Source of the DNA: Tethya wilhelma
Taxonomy: Eukaryota > Porifera > Demospongiae > Tethyida > Tethyidae
DNA: 64,000 bases
Direction: 5' to 3'
NCBI GenBank assembly: GCA_964030475.1
Contig: CAXIPT010000007.1
Location: 4,936,715 to 5,000,714, forward strand
A model generated the notes under the pieces. That model ran no database searches. It had not been told where the DNA came from and was given only the letters and a program-made list of their open reading frames with translations. Within the stretch, counting starts at the first letter, position 1. Every line of letters starts with the position of its first letter. A program made the position numbers and the translations under genes. This document shows positions 1 to 10,105 of the stretch, in pieces.

Positions 1-197
1 ATCCCAGCTACTGTAGATCTCAAGATTTTTTCCCTTTGGCTCCTCAATGTACACACATGCACACACCAACTCTGGCCTGCCAGTCTTAGCTAGAATATAC
101 AACAACTGTAGCAAACCATGTACTAACTGAGTTCAACAGACCACATCCTATAAAGAAGTCATGCAATATTCTCACATAAAAAGAGAAGATCAGTTAC

Positions 198-2584
198 CGT
201 AACTCTGACATCGGACTTCATCTCCCTCAGCTCTCTTCTCATCCCCTCTGTCAGAGCTGTCACTGCATACTTTGTAGCAGCATAAAAGAAAGTGTTTGTA
301 CCAGTTGTGATGATGCGATGACCTGACATACTACAAAGAAACACACAAAGAGAGAGGAAAAGTAGTCAACTAAAAATGAAACTTAAAAAATCCTTTTGTT
401 ACAGCAAAAAATAGTTTATTAACTAACTAAAACTGAGAGTTGGTCAAAGTTAGCCTCGTCCAGAAGCTTCCTTTCACTCACAGAAATGTCAAAGGGAAGC
501 CTAGGAACGAGACTATGTCAAAATAGTAACTAAAGCAAAAATTGTTTAATCATGACGTCGTAGACTTAGCTCATGATACATTGCTTATAATGCATGCTTT
601 ACCTTAAGGTGACTAATTATTATTGCAGGTACCGTATAGCGGGAAATTTTTGTGGGGGAAAATTTTTGGGAATTTTGCGGTTTGGCAGCTTTCCGCGAAA
701 ATTTCCCCCCCATGAAATTTGTAAGGTACAAGGTCTTCACATAATGTTGAGATGGAATCCACGAAAATTTTCCCTGTAAATTTCTATTCAAGATGAAAAT
801 GCAAAAATTTTCCCCCACGAAAAATTCCCGCTATATGGTATTACGTAGCATTTTGCAGATTGCTCCCAAAACACAAAAATTAGTTCAGCTGATAACAGTA
901 CACTAGCCATCATCAGGAGCTCATGAGGGCCGTAGGCCCGAAGGAGCGATTAACATCGTGTTTTACATCTCGTAAAAAAAGTTGTATTATTTCCATATAT
1001 GTGAAGTCCTGTAATTAATGCTAAGTGTTCAGTCTAAGTGCTGGTAAGGTTTCTGTGGTTACCTCATGACCACACTTAGTACTAGATCTACTCCTTGTAA
1101 TATCAGTATATGTATAGTAATGTTGACATTATCAGTACTTAACTCAAGTACCACCCAAGGCTGTAGCTGGTTCGAGCTCATCCCTTTGTGTATCCATATA
1201 AGGAAGCGCTTTTGCTACAAACCTATTACGATGCAAGGGGCGGCGACTCCCATATGCTCTGTACTTGCGGCTGCGACCGCGGTCAAGATCTTGACCGTTG
1301 TAAATTTTCATTTTGACCCTTGACCAGCGCTAAAATTTGAGCTTGACCGTTGACCGTAGTTTCGGTATGACGTCATTTGGACGACCTTTACCAAATTTAC
1401 CGTTCTGAAATTCATTTTGACCGTTCTAAAATTTCATTTTGACCGTTGACCAGCAATAAAATTTTGCCTTGACCGTTGACCATCATCTTGACCGCGGTCG
1501 CAGCCGCAAGTACAGAGCATATGGGAGTCGCCGCCCCTTGCGATGTCTGGAACGCAATACTATACGATGTTAATCGATCCTTCGGGCCTACGGCCCTCAT
1601 GAGCTCCTGCCATCATGCAAGCCACTTCGCTGACTTCACCATACCACATAAACCACTTCACTGTGTGTACAGTAAACCATACTAAGGATTGAACATATGG
1701 CGGGAAATTAAATGTTCTGATTTTGACCCGACCCTCATGAGCTCCCCGCTACCCGACCCTCATGAGCTCCTGATTGGACTAATAGCGTGTCACAAATGCC
1801 CTGACTGTTCGTAATAACAGTAAAATGTAAAATTGGCAAATAATTGTAGCTGAAAAATATTTGTCACCTTAACAAAGGTACCTTAACTTGAGAAACACAA
1901 AATTAGAAGTGGTACTAGAAGATTGTCATATTGATACCTATTAAGTAGAAAGATGTGTCCCTCATTCACTCCTCTCTCCTTCAACTGGGTCATGAACTCC
2001 CGGGTACAAACACACAGACCAAGAACATTTACCTAGAGAAGGAGAATGAAAAAAAAATACAATTAAGTCGAGGTTTTGCAGACAGACCCACTAGCTAACG
2101 TACTTCTAACATGTTCCTCCATTGATCGGTTGCCCCTGACAACAGTGGAGCATTGTGTGAGAGACCAGCATTATTGATACACACATCAACTCCTCCAAAC
2201 TTTGTCTTTGCCACTTCATAGACAGCTTTGATTTCATCCTCCTTTGTAACATCACATTTCACAGCCACTATCTCACCTTGGCTACCACCTCCTGCAGCCT
2301 TCACATCTGCTGACAGTTGCTGTGTGTGGACATATAGGGTATATAAATTAATACTCAACTGAGAAACAGAAGGCTCAATGGCATGCAGGCAACCTAGAGA
2401 GATAGAGAGAAGATCAAGACCTTACCTCAATCTTTTCTATGTTTCTTGCACAGCCTACAACGTTCATTCCCAGCTCTGCCAGCTGTTTAGCAAGGTCATA
2501 TCCTATACCAGCCGAGGCGCCAGTGATTAGAGCAACTTTTCCTCGCCACTTCTCCATGCCTGGAACGGCACCACTTGTAGCCAT
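198..2584 (-). CDS. DHRS11-like short-chain dehydrogenase/reductase, copy A (partial at left edge)
   Basis: NADP-dependent classical SDR, probably cytosolic. Exons read from the minus strand: 2426-2584 (start ATG at 2584; contains the cofactor loop GASAGIG and the NVVGCARN strand), 2104-2319 (DVTKEDEI and the NNAG motif), 1938-2032 (VNVLGLCVCTREF, ending in the split Ser codon), 198-330 (SGHR, then catalytic YAATK). All junctions are GT-AG. The layout matches vertebrate DHRS11, which has the same order of N-terminal Rossmann fold, NNAG, Ser, and YxxxK followed by AVTALTEG. The last three exons seen in copies B to G must lie left of base 1. Intron 3 is unusually long (1.6 kb) because it has taken up at least three inverted-repeat elements (630-841, 914-1609 and the nested 1234-1540). 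The substrate cannot be told from sequence; DHRS11 itself acts on steroids and carbonyl compounds. Confidence 0.85.
630..841. mobile_element. MITE-like inverted-repeat element (GCGGGAAATTTT family), copy 1
   Basis: The ends are inverted copies of each other: TACCGTATAGCGGGAAATTT at the left and its near-perfect complement (CCCGCTATATGGTA) at the right. The interior also folds back, with alternating GGGGGAAAATTTT and AAAATTTTCCCCC blocks. No coding capacity. It lies in intron 3 of SDR copy A. Related copies are at 17094-17303 and 37174-37387. The TA at each edge may be the target duplication (inference). Confidence 0.75.
914..1609. mobile_element. Non-autonomous DNA transposon with 46-bp terminal inverted repeats
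   Basis: The left arm 914-959 starts CAGGAGCTCATGAGGGCCGT, and the right arm 1564-1609 is its reverse complement with one mismatch. CCATCAT directly flanks both ends (907-913 and 1610-1616), a clean 7-bp target-site duplication. No transposase. A second element (1234-1540) sits inside it. Two direct repeats of the end sequence CCTCATGAGCTCC recur at about 1730-1772, suggesting a further end remnant. Confidence 0.8.
1234..1540. mobile_element. Nested inverted-repeat element (CAAGGGG family), copy 1
   Basis: The 56-bp arms 1234-1289 and 1485-1540 are perfect or near-perfect reverse complements, beginning CAAGGGGCGGCGACTCCCAT and ending in GACCGCGGTCAAGAT. CGATG flanks both sides (1229-1233 and 1541-1545), a 5-bp target duplication. 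The core has several copies of TTGACCGTTGACC. It is inserted in the larger element 914-1609. Relatives are at 12853-13155 and 43395-43635. Confidence 0.8.
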
Positions 2585-2738
2585 GATGAATTATTGGTAC
2601 AGAAGGTAATGGTCGCTAAACTTAAATACGACAATAACAACAACAAAAACAACAACAACAACAACAACGTGGAACAACAAAAACAACATGGACAATGGAG
2701 TGATTAATTTTAGTGTCTCTTTTTCATGGGCTCAACTT

Positions 2739-3164
2739 CTAGGTTTCTTGATGAATGCATCGCATCAGAATATCATGAATCTGCACGAATTCACATTTTA
2801 TTACATGGCATTAATTTTACGATTCCACTACAAACAAACAAACAAACAAACAAACAAACAAACAAAATCAGCTACTTACTAGCTACGCCAGATGAACTAG
2901 ATATGAGAGTATACTGACTCACCTGAACGTTTGGTGGGCACGAGAGAGCATATATGACTGCTCCTGACACATCTTCAGCTTCCATCCACTGTACATGTGT
3001 ACATAAAATACTATTGTTACATGACATTATATGGCATCATAATTTTATTATCAATCTTACAACGCCCTGAGCCCGAGATTCAGCCTGCACTTTACCCACA
3101 TCAGGATCATCCCTAGCACGAGCAAGAAACTCAGTTACCGTTAAACCAGGAGAGATCGACTGCA

Positions 3165-3213
<49 letters not shown>

Positions 3214-4246
3214 ACAGAGTGAAATTTGTTATAGTAAACAAAATGCAAAAGTATTGTATCTAGCTACACCCATGCATTTTTCGCTGAACTGTGATAACTA
3301 TAGGAAAGGTTCATCAAAGTGAAAATTGGGTACTGATAGACAGTCAAACTTTCTTGTGACATTCTAATAGTTACCGTGACTCTGACATTGGACTTCATCT
3401 CCCTCAGCTCTCTTCTCATTCCCTCTGTCAGAGCTGTCACTGCGTGCTTCGTGGCAGCATAGAAGAGTGTATTCATGATGGCTACGGTTTTCAGAATCCG
3501 ATGTCCAGATAGACTAGAAAATAAAACAAAAAGTGGTACAATTTTTATTTAAAAAAGAGATACATGATATTGATACCTATTGAGTAGAAAGATGTGTCCC
3601 TCATTTACTCCTCTCTCCTTCAACTGGGTCATGAACTCCCGGGTACAAACACACAAACCAAGAACATTCACCTAGAGATATAAATAGAGAATGTAACTTA
3701 TACAAGTCGCTGAGATCAGGGGAGACCCACTAGCTACCGTACTTCTAACATGTTCCTCCATTGATCAGTTGCCCCTGACAACAGTGGAGCATCGTGTACG
3801 ATGCCAGCATTATTAATACAGACATCGACTCCTCCAAACTTTGTCTTTGCTACTTCATAGACGGCTTTGATTTCATCCTCCTTTGTAACATCACATTTCA
3901 CAGCCACTATCTCACCTTGGCTACCACCTCCTGCAGCCTTCACATCTCCTGACAGTTGCTGTGTGTTTGGATATATAGGGTATGTAAATATTCAACTGAG
4001 AAACAGAAGGCTCATGCAGGCAACCTAGAGAGATAGAGCGAGGATAATTATTCATGACCTTACCTCAATCTTTTCTATGTTCCTTGCACAGCCTACAACG
4101 TTCATTCCCAGCTCTGCCAGCTGTTTAGCAAGGTCATATCCTATGCCAGCCGAGGCGCCAGTGATCAGAGCAACCTTTCCTCGCCACTTCTCCATGCCTG
4201 GAACAGCACCGCTTGCCGAGCCGCTTGCAGAGCCGCTTGCAGCCAT
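2739..4246 (-). CDS. DHRS11-like short-chain dehydrogenase/reductase, copy B
   Basis: A complete seven-exon gene: 4064-4246, 3743-3958, 3577-3671, 3375-3513, 3061-3159, 2923-2988, 2739-2780. The exon sum of 840 nt is an intact frame of 279 residues. Visible motifs are GASAGIG, NNAG, Ser supplied across the exon 3/4 junction, YAATK, and SISPGLTVTEF after the active site. The last exon gives IHDILMRC and stops with TAG. The start was chosen at 4246 by analogy with the other copies; an in-frame upstream Met at 4345 is less likely. The N-terminus carries an extra SGSASGSA repeat not seen in other copies. Intron 4 holds a (CA)n tract at about 3167-3208, matched in copy E, which points to recent duplication of B and E. 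Confidence 0.88.
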
Positions 4247-4323
4247 GTTACAGACGGTAATGGTCGTCAACAACAAAAACAAAAAATTTGTATATTTGAA
4301 AAACGATATTTGGAATGTTTTTT

Positions 4324-5645
4324 TTAGGTTACTTGATGAGTGCATCGTATCAGAATATCATGAATCTACATGTGTGTGCATGTAATAAATTAATGAGGAT
4401 AATATTACATAATTTATAGCTGACACCCACCTGCACATTAGGAGGGCATGACAGAGCATATATCACAGCACTAGAGACATCTTCAGCTTCTAGTGACTGT
4501 AAGAAAAATCAACAACAACAACAAAATAATATCCATAGCTACACTAGACTTCAGTAAGTCATTTCTTACTATGCCTTTAGCACGAAGCTCTTTTTGTACT
4601 TTTGCAACAGGTTCTTTCTTGAGTCGAGCGTGAAACTCAGTGGTGACCAGACCAGGAGAGATGGACTAGAGAATGATCACAAACACACACAATATTATAA
4701 TGACTGAAGAAAAATAATTATTAATGCTAATCATATAATGACAACACATACAGATCATGTGAAGTCTCTAGATAATTTCATTTCTCACAATAGAAAGAGA
4801 AATTGTTACCGTAACTCTGACATTGGAGTTCATCTCCCTCAGCTCTCTTCTCATTCCCTCTGTCAGAGCTGTCACTGCATGCTTCGTAGCAGCATAGAAG
4901 AAGGTATTTGTACCAGTTGTGATGATATAATGACCTAACTTACTACAAAGAAATGATAGTGGTAACAAAGAATCGAACAAATAATGATCGTGACATAATT
5001 TGTGGATTTAGCTCATGCAACATATACCTATTGAGTAGAAAGATGTGTCCCTCATTCACTCCTCTCTCCTTCAACTGGGTCATGAACTCCCGGGTACAAA
5101 CACACAAAGCAAGAACGTTTACCTAAAGATGGAATATTGATGACTGAGATCCGATTTAGCAGACCCACAATAGCTATCGTACTTCTAACATGCTCCTCCA
5201 TTGATCAGTTGCCCCTGACAACAGTGGAGCTTCATGGGAGAGACCAGCATTATTGATACACACATCGACTCCTCCAAACTTTGTCTTTGCTACTTCATAG
5301 ACAGCTTTGATTTCATCCTCCTTTGTAACATCACATTTCACAGCCACTATCTCACCTTGGCTACCACCTCCTGCAGCCTTCACATCTCCTGACAGTTGCT
5401 GTGTGTGGACATACCGAGAAACAGAAGGCTCATGCAGGCAACCTAAAGTGATAGCCTGAGAGAAGATAAATTTAAGACCTTTATACCTCAATCTTTTCTA
5501 TGTTCCTTGCACAGCCTACAACGTTCATTCCCAACTCTGCCAGCTGTTTAGCAAGGTCATATCCTATGCCAGCCGAGGCGCCAGTGATCAGAGCAACCTT
5601 TCCTCGCCACTTCTCCATGCCTGGAATAGCACCACTTGCAGCCAT
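4324..5645 (-). CDS. DHRS11-like short-chain dehydrogenase/reductase, copy C
   Basis: Complete, exons 5487-5645, 5183-5398, 5028-5122, 4810-4942, 4570-4665, 4431-4496, 4324-4365. The 807-nt sum gives 268 residues in an open frame. GASAGIG, NNAG and YAATK are present. Exon 4 begins with LGHYIITTGTNTFFYAATK, closest to copy A. Exon 5 (SISPGLVTTEFHARLKKEP) and exon 6 (SLEAEDVSSAV) differ clearly from copies B, E and F, while exons 1 and 2 are nearly identical to them. This uneven divergence along the gene is what gene conversion or domain-biased selection would leave (inference). Confidence 0.88.
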
Positions 5646-5764
5646 GATGAATTATTGGTGCAGAGGGTAATGGTCGCTAAACTTAAATATGACAATAACA
5701 ACAACAGTCATAAAGTACATGTGGAGTGATTTAGTGTCTTGTTTTTTTTTCCTGGTCTTGACTT

Positions 5765-6723
5765 CTAGGTTTCTTGATGAGTACATCGCATCAGAATATC
5801 ATGAATCTGCATGAATAACTTCAAATAAAATTTGATACTACAACAAAAAAACAAATAAACAAACAAATCAAACAAACAAACAAATAAATCAAATAAACTA
5901 TTCACTGGCTACTCCAGGCTAACTAGCTACTAGAGTAAACTGACTCACCTGAACGTTTGGTGGGCACGAGAGAGCATATATCACTGCTCCTGACACATCT
6001 TCAGCTTCCATCCACTGTATATACATGTGTACATAAAAATTTAACAAGTAGTAAAAATTTTGAAAAAATAAGTAGTGTAGGAATGGGCAGTGCGGTAAAA
6101 AGTATTGGAACAAGGTAGGGTCTCAGTTTCGGCACATGACTACTTCATTTTTATTTTTTAACCCTCATATATAATATTATGGATTTTTCAGTGTTGTCTT
6201 GCAAATAATCTGTACACTATAATTATAGTACCATAGCTTATCATAATTATTGCATTGGTTCACTATTATAATAATTATATTTGGCTAAGCAATGGAGTAA
6301 ACTATAATAGACAGGTATATAACCTGCTGGCCAAGAGTTGGGCATAAAAATGAAGTAGTCATGTGCCGAAACTGAGACCCTACCTTTCACTTCATAGACG
6401 GCTTTGATTTCATCCTCCTTTGTAACATCACATTTCACAGCCACTACCTCACCTTGACTACCACCTCCTGTAGCCTTCACTTCTCGTGACAGTTGCTATG
6501 TGGACATAATACACAAAAGACCAATGCAATCTAGAGAGATATATAGAGAGAATCAAAACCTTACTTCAATCTTTTCTATGTTCCTTGCACAGCCAACAAC
6601 GTTCATTCCCAGCTCTGCCAGCTGTTTAGCAAGGTCATATCCTATGCCAGCCGAGGCGCCAGTGATCAGAGCAACCTTTCCTCGCCACTTCTCCATGCCT
6701 GGAACAGCACCACTTGCAGCTAT
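5765..6723 (-). pseudogene. DHRS11-like pseudogene, copy D, broken at a MITE
   Basis: Exon 1 (6565-6723) still encodes the Rossmann start, but the start codon is ATA rather than ATG (base 6721 is t where other copies have c). Exon 2 survives only as about 6388-6498, ending at KAVYEV. The rest of exon 2 (including NNAG) and all of exons 3, 4 and 5 (including the catalytic Ser, Tyr and Lys) are gone, replaced by an inverted-repeat element at 6112-6386. Exon 6 (5949-6014) and the terminal exon (5765-5806) remain downstream. No functional enzyme can be made. Confidence 0.85.
6112..6386. mobile_element. Inverted-repeat element at the break in SDR copy D
   Basis: Arms of about 42 bp (6112-6153 and 6345-6386) are perfect reverse complements, starting AAGGTAGGGTCTCAGTTTCG. 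No open reading frame. The right arm abuts the truncated exon 2 of SDR copy D within a few bases, so the element marks the edge of a deletion of about 1 kb relative to the other array units. Confidence 0.8.
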
Positions 6724-6850
6724 GATAAATTATTGGTAGAGAAGGTAATGGTCACTAAACTTAAATACGACAACAACAACAATAACAGTGAAATGTGGAG
6801 TGATTCATGATCAGTGTCTTGTTGTTGTTTTTTTTTCCTGGTCTTGACTT

Positions 6851-7266
6851 CTAGGTTTCTTGATGAGTACATCGCATCAGAATATCATGAATCTGCATTA
6901 ATAACTTCAAATAAAATTTGATACTACTACAAACAAACAAACAAGCAAATAAATCAAACAAGCAAACAGATAAACAAAATAAACTATTCACTGGTTACTC
7001 CAGGCTAACTAGCTACTAGAGTAAACTGATTCACCTGAACGTTTGGTGGACACGAGAGAGCATATATTACTGCTCCTGACACATCTTCAGCTTCCATCCA
7101 CTGTACATGTGTACATAAAAATACTATTGTTACTTGACATTGTATGACATCATCAATCTTACAACGCCCTGAGCCCGGGATTCTGCCTGCACTTTAGCCA
7201 CGTCAGGATCATCCCTAGCACGAGCAAGAAACTCAGTTACTGTTAAACCAGGAGAGATTGACTGTA

Positions 7267-7314
<48 letters not shown>

Positions 7315-8337
7315 CACACACACACACGCATATACACACAGAGTGAAATTTGTTATAGTAAACAAAATGCAAAAGTATTGTATCTAGCTACACCCATTTT
7401 TCGCTGAACTGTGATAACTATAGGAAAGAGTCATCAAAGTGAAAATTGGGTACTGATAGGCAGTCAAACTTTCTTGTGACATTCTAATAGTTACCGTAAC
7501 TCTGACATTGGACTTCATCTCCCTCAGCTCTCTTCTCATTCCCTCCGTCAGAGCTGTCACTGCGTGCTTCGTGGCAGCATAGAAGAGTGTATTCATGATG
7601 GCTACGGTTTTCAGAATCCGATGTCCAGATAGACTAGAAAATAAAACAAAAAGTGGTACAATTTTTATTTAAAAAAAAAGATGCATGATGTTGATACCTG
7701 TTGAGTAGAAAGATGTGTCCCTCATTCACTCCTCTCTCCTTCAACTGGGTCATGAACTCCCGGGTACAAACACACAGACCAAGAACATTTACCTAGAGAT
7801 GGAGATTACAACTTATACAAGTCACTGAGATCAGGGGAGACCCAGTAGCTACCGTACTTCTAACATGTTCCTCCATTGATCAGTTGCCCCTGACAACAGT
7901 GGAGCATCGTGTACGATGCCAGCATTATTGATACAGACATCAACTCCTCCAAACTTTGTCTTTGCCACTTCGTAGACGGCTTTGATTTCATCCTCCTTTG
8001 TAACATCACATTTCACAGCCACTATATCACCTTGGCTACCACCTCCTGCAGCCTTCACATCTCCTGACAGTTGCTGTGTGTGGACATATAGGGTATATAA
8101 ATACTCAACCGAGAAACAGAAGGCTCATGCAGGCAACCTAAAGTAAAGAGATAGCCTGAGAGAAGATCAAGACCTTACCTCAATCTTTTCTATGTTCCTT
8201 GCACAGCCTACAACGTTCATTCCCAGCTCTGCCAGCTGTTTAGCAAGGTCATATCCTATACCAGCCGAGGCGCCAGTGATCAGAGCAACCTTTCCTTGCC
8301 ACTTCTCCATGCCTGGAACAGCACCACTTGCAGCCAT
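6851..8337 (-). CDS. DHRS11-like short-chain dehydrogenase/reductase, copy E
   Basis: Complete, exons 8179-8337, 7858-8073, 7698-7792, 7495-7633, 7163-7261, 7035-7100, 6851-6892. The 816-nt sum gives 271 residues. GASAGIG, NNAG and YAATK are intact. It is almost identical to copy B in exons 2 to 5 and also shares B's introns, including the long (CA)n tract in intron 4 (about 7270-7327) and the intron sequence around 7385-7494. The start ATG at 8337 begins MAASGAVPGMEKW, shared by most copies. A (CAAA)n-rich spacer precedes the next unit, as in the other intergenic spacers. Confidence 0.88.
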
Positions 8338-8457
8338 GATAAATGATTGGTACAGAAGGTAATGGTCGCTAAACTTAAATACGACAATAACAACAACAGT
8401 CATAATGTACATGTGGAATGATTTAGTGTCTTGTTTTTTTTTTCCTGGTCTTGACTT

Positions 8458-9888
8458 CTAGGTTTCTTGATGAGTACATCGCATCAGAATATCATGAATC
8501 TGCATGAATAACTTCAAATAAAATTTGATACTACTACAAACAAACAAACAAACAAGCAAACAAGCAAACAAATAAATCAAATAAACTATTCACTGGCTAC
8601 TCCAGGCTAACTAGCTACTAGAGTAAACTGACTCACCTGAACATTTGGTGGGCACGAGAGAGCATATATCACTGCTCCTGACACATCTTCAGCTTCCATC
8701 CACTGTGTACATAAAAATACTATTGTTACTTGACATTGTATGACATCATATTATCAATCTTACAACGCCCTGAGCTCGAGATTCTGCCTGTACTTTAGTC
8801 ACGTCAGGATCATCCCTAGCACGAGCAAGAAACTCAGTTACCGTTAAACCAGGAGAGATCGACTGCAGACACACAGAGAATGAAAATTGTCATAGTGAAC
8901 AAAGCGCAAAAGTACCAATAAGTATTGTATTTTCTCTATAAAACTGTGATTACTATAGGAAAAGGTCATCAATGGTCAAACTAGATACCAATAGAGAGTA
9001 CAAACTTTCTTCTGACAATCTAATAGTTACCGTAACTCTGACATTGGACTTCATCTCCCTCAGCTCTCTCCTCATTCCCTCTGTCAGAGCTGTCACTGCG
9101 TATTTGGTGGCAGCATAGAAGAGCGTACTCATTGAGGATAAAGTCTTCCGAATCCGATGTCCAGCTAGACTAGACACAAAACATGAAGCGGTACATTTCA
9201 TTAAAAAAAAAAAGAAAAAAAAAAGAAAGATGCATGACATTGATACCTGTTGAGTAGAAAGATGTGTCCCTCATTCACTCCTCTCTCCTTCAACTGGGTC
9301 ATGAACTCCCGGGTACAAACACACAGACCAAGAACATTGACCTAGAGAAAGAGAATGAAACTTGAATATATGAGCCTGACACTGAGAGTCTTTGCAGACA
9401 GACCCACTAGCTATCATACTTCTAACATATTCCTCCATTGATCAGTTGCCCCTGACAACAGTGGAGCATTGTGTGAGACGCCAGCATTATTGATACAGAC
9501 ATCAACTCCTCCAAACTTTGTCTTTGCCACTTCATAGACAGCTTTGATTTCATCCTCCTTTGTAACATCACATTTCACAGCCACTATCTCACCTTGGCTA
9601 CCACCTCCTGCAGCCTTCACCTCTCCTGAAAGTTGCTGCCACAGTGTGTGTGTGTGTGTGTGGACGTATAGATACTGGAAATAGATCATTGACATAGCCC
9701 AGGCAACCTAGAGCGCGGACTCTGAGAGCCTGATAGAGAGAAGATCAAGACCTTACCTCAATCTTTTCTATGTTCCTTGCACAGCCTACAACGTTCATTC
9801 CCAACTCTGCTAGCTGTTTAGCAAGGTCATATCCTATGCCAGCCGAGGCGCCAGTGATCAGAGCAACCTTTCCTCGCCACTTCTCCAT
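8458..9888 (-). CDS. DHRS11-like short-chain dehydrogenase/reductase, copy F
   Basis: Exons 9757-9888, 9420-9635, 9247-9341, 9031-9169, 8764-8862, 8637-8702, 8458-8499. Starting at the Met of MEKW (9888), the 789-nt sum is an open frame of 262 residues. GASAGIG, NNAG and YAATK are intact. The usual MAASGAVPG leader is absent. Instead a TTTAACAG acceptor-like sequence precedes GCATGGAG, so either the start is at MEKW or a short upstream exon exists that I cannot place. Intron 4 has lost the (CA)n tract seen in B and E. Confidence 0.85.
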
Positions 9889-10105
9889 GCCTGTTAAATA
9901 TTTTGGTAAAGGTCAACAACATTAAAAACTCAATTCCGCAGTCACAGTCAGATTTCTGACTCAATTCCATTTTGATTCCACATGACATTGTTATTTACAA
10001 GGAGCAGTGCTACAGTGCTTGTATATATAATAATTATTATAATATAAAAGGTAAGTGTGCTGAATAAAGAGCACATAAACTGCCTTATAATTATTATGAC
10101 AAGTT

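Noticed and set aside
585..818. Frames with the peptide KFSPTKISRYTV near 0.7 kb and 17.2 kb
   Set aside because: They translate the GCGGGAAATTTT element ends; not coding.
1066..1685. Small frames with matching peptides (AATPICSVLAAATAVK) at 1.2-1.6 kb and 43.6 kb
   Set aside because: They are translations of the inverted ends of the CAAGGGG element family, not genes.
2830..2866. CRISPR-like periodicity in (CAAA)n spacers between SDR units
   Set aside because: Simple tetranucleotide repeats in animal intergenic DNA; no repeat-spacer structure.
3167..3208. Cys-Val or His-Thr repeat 'proteins' over (CA)n/(TG)n tracts here and at 7270, 16000, 16400, 17335, 35388, 39089 and 56275
   Set aside because: These are translations of dinucleotide microsatellites inside introns, with no start context or conserved continuation.
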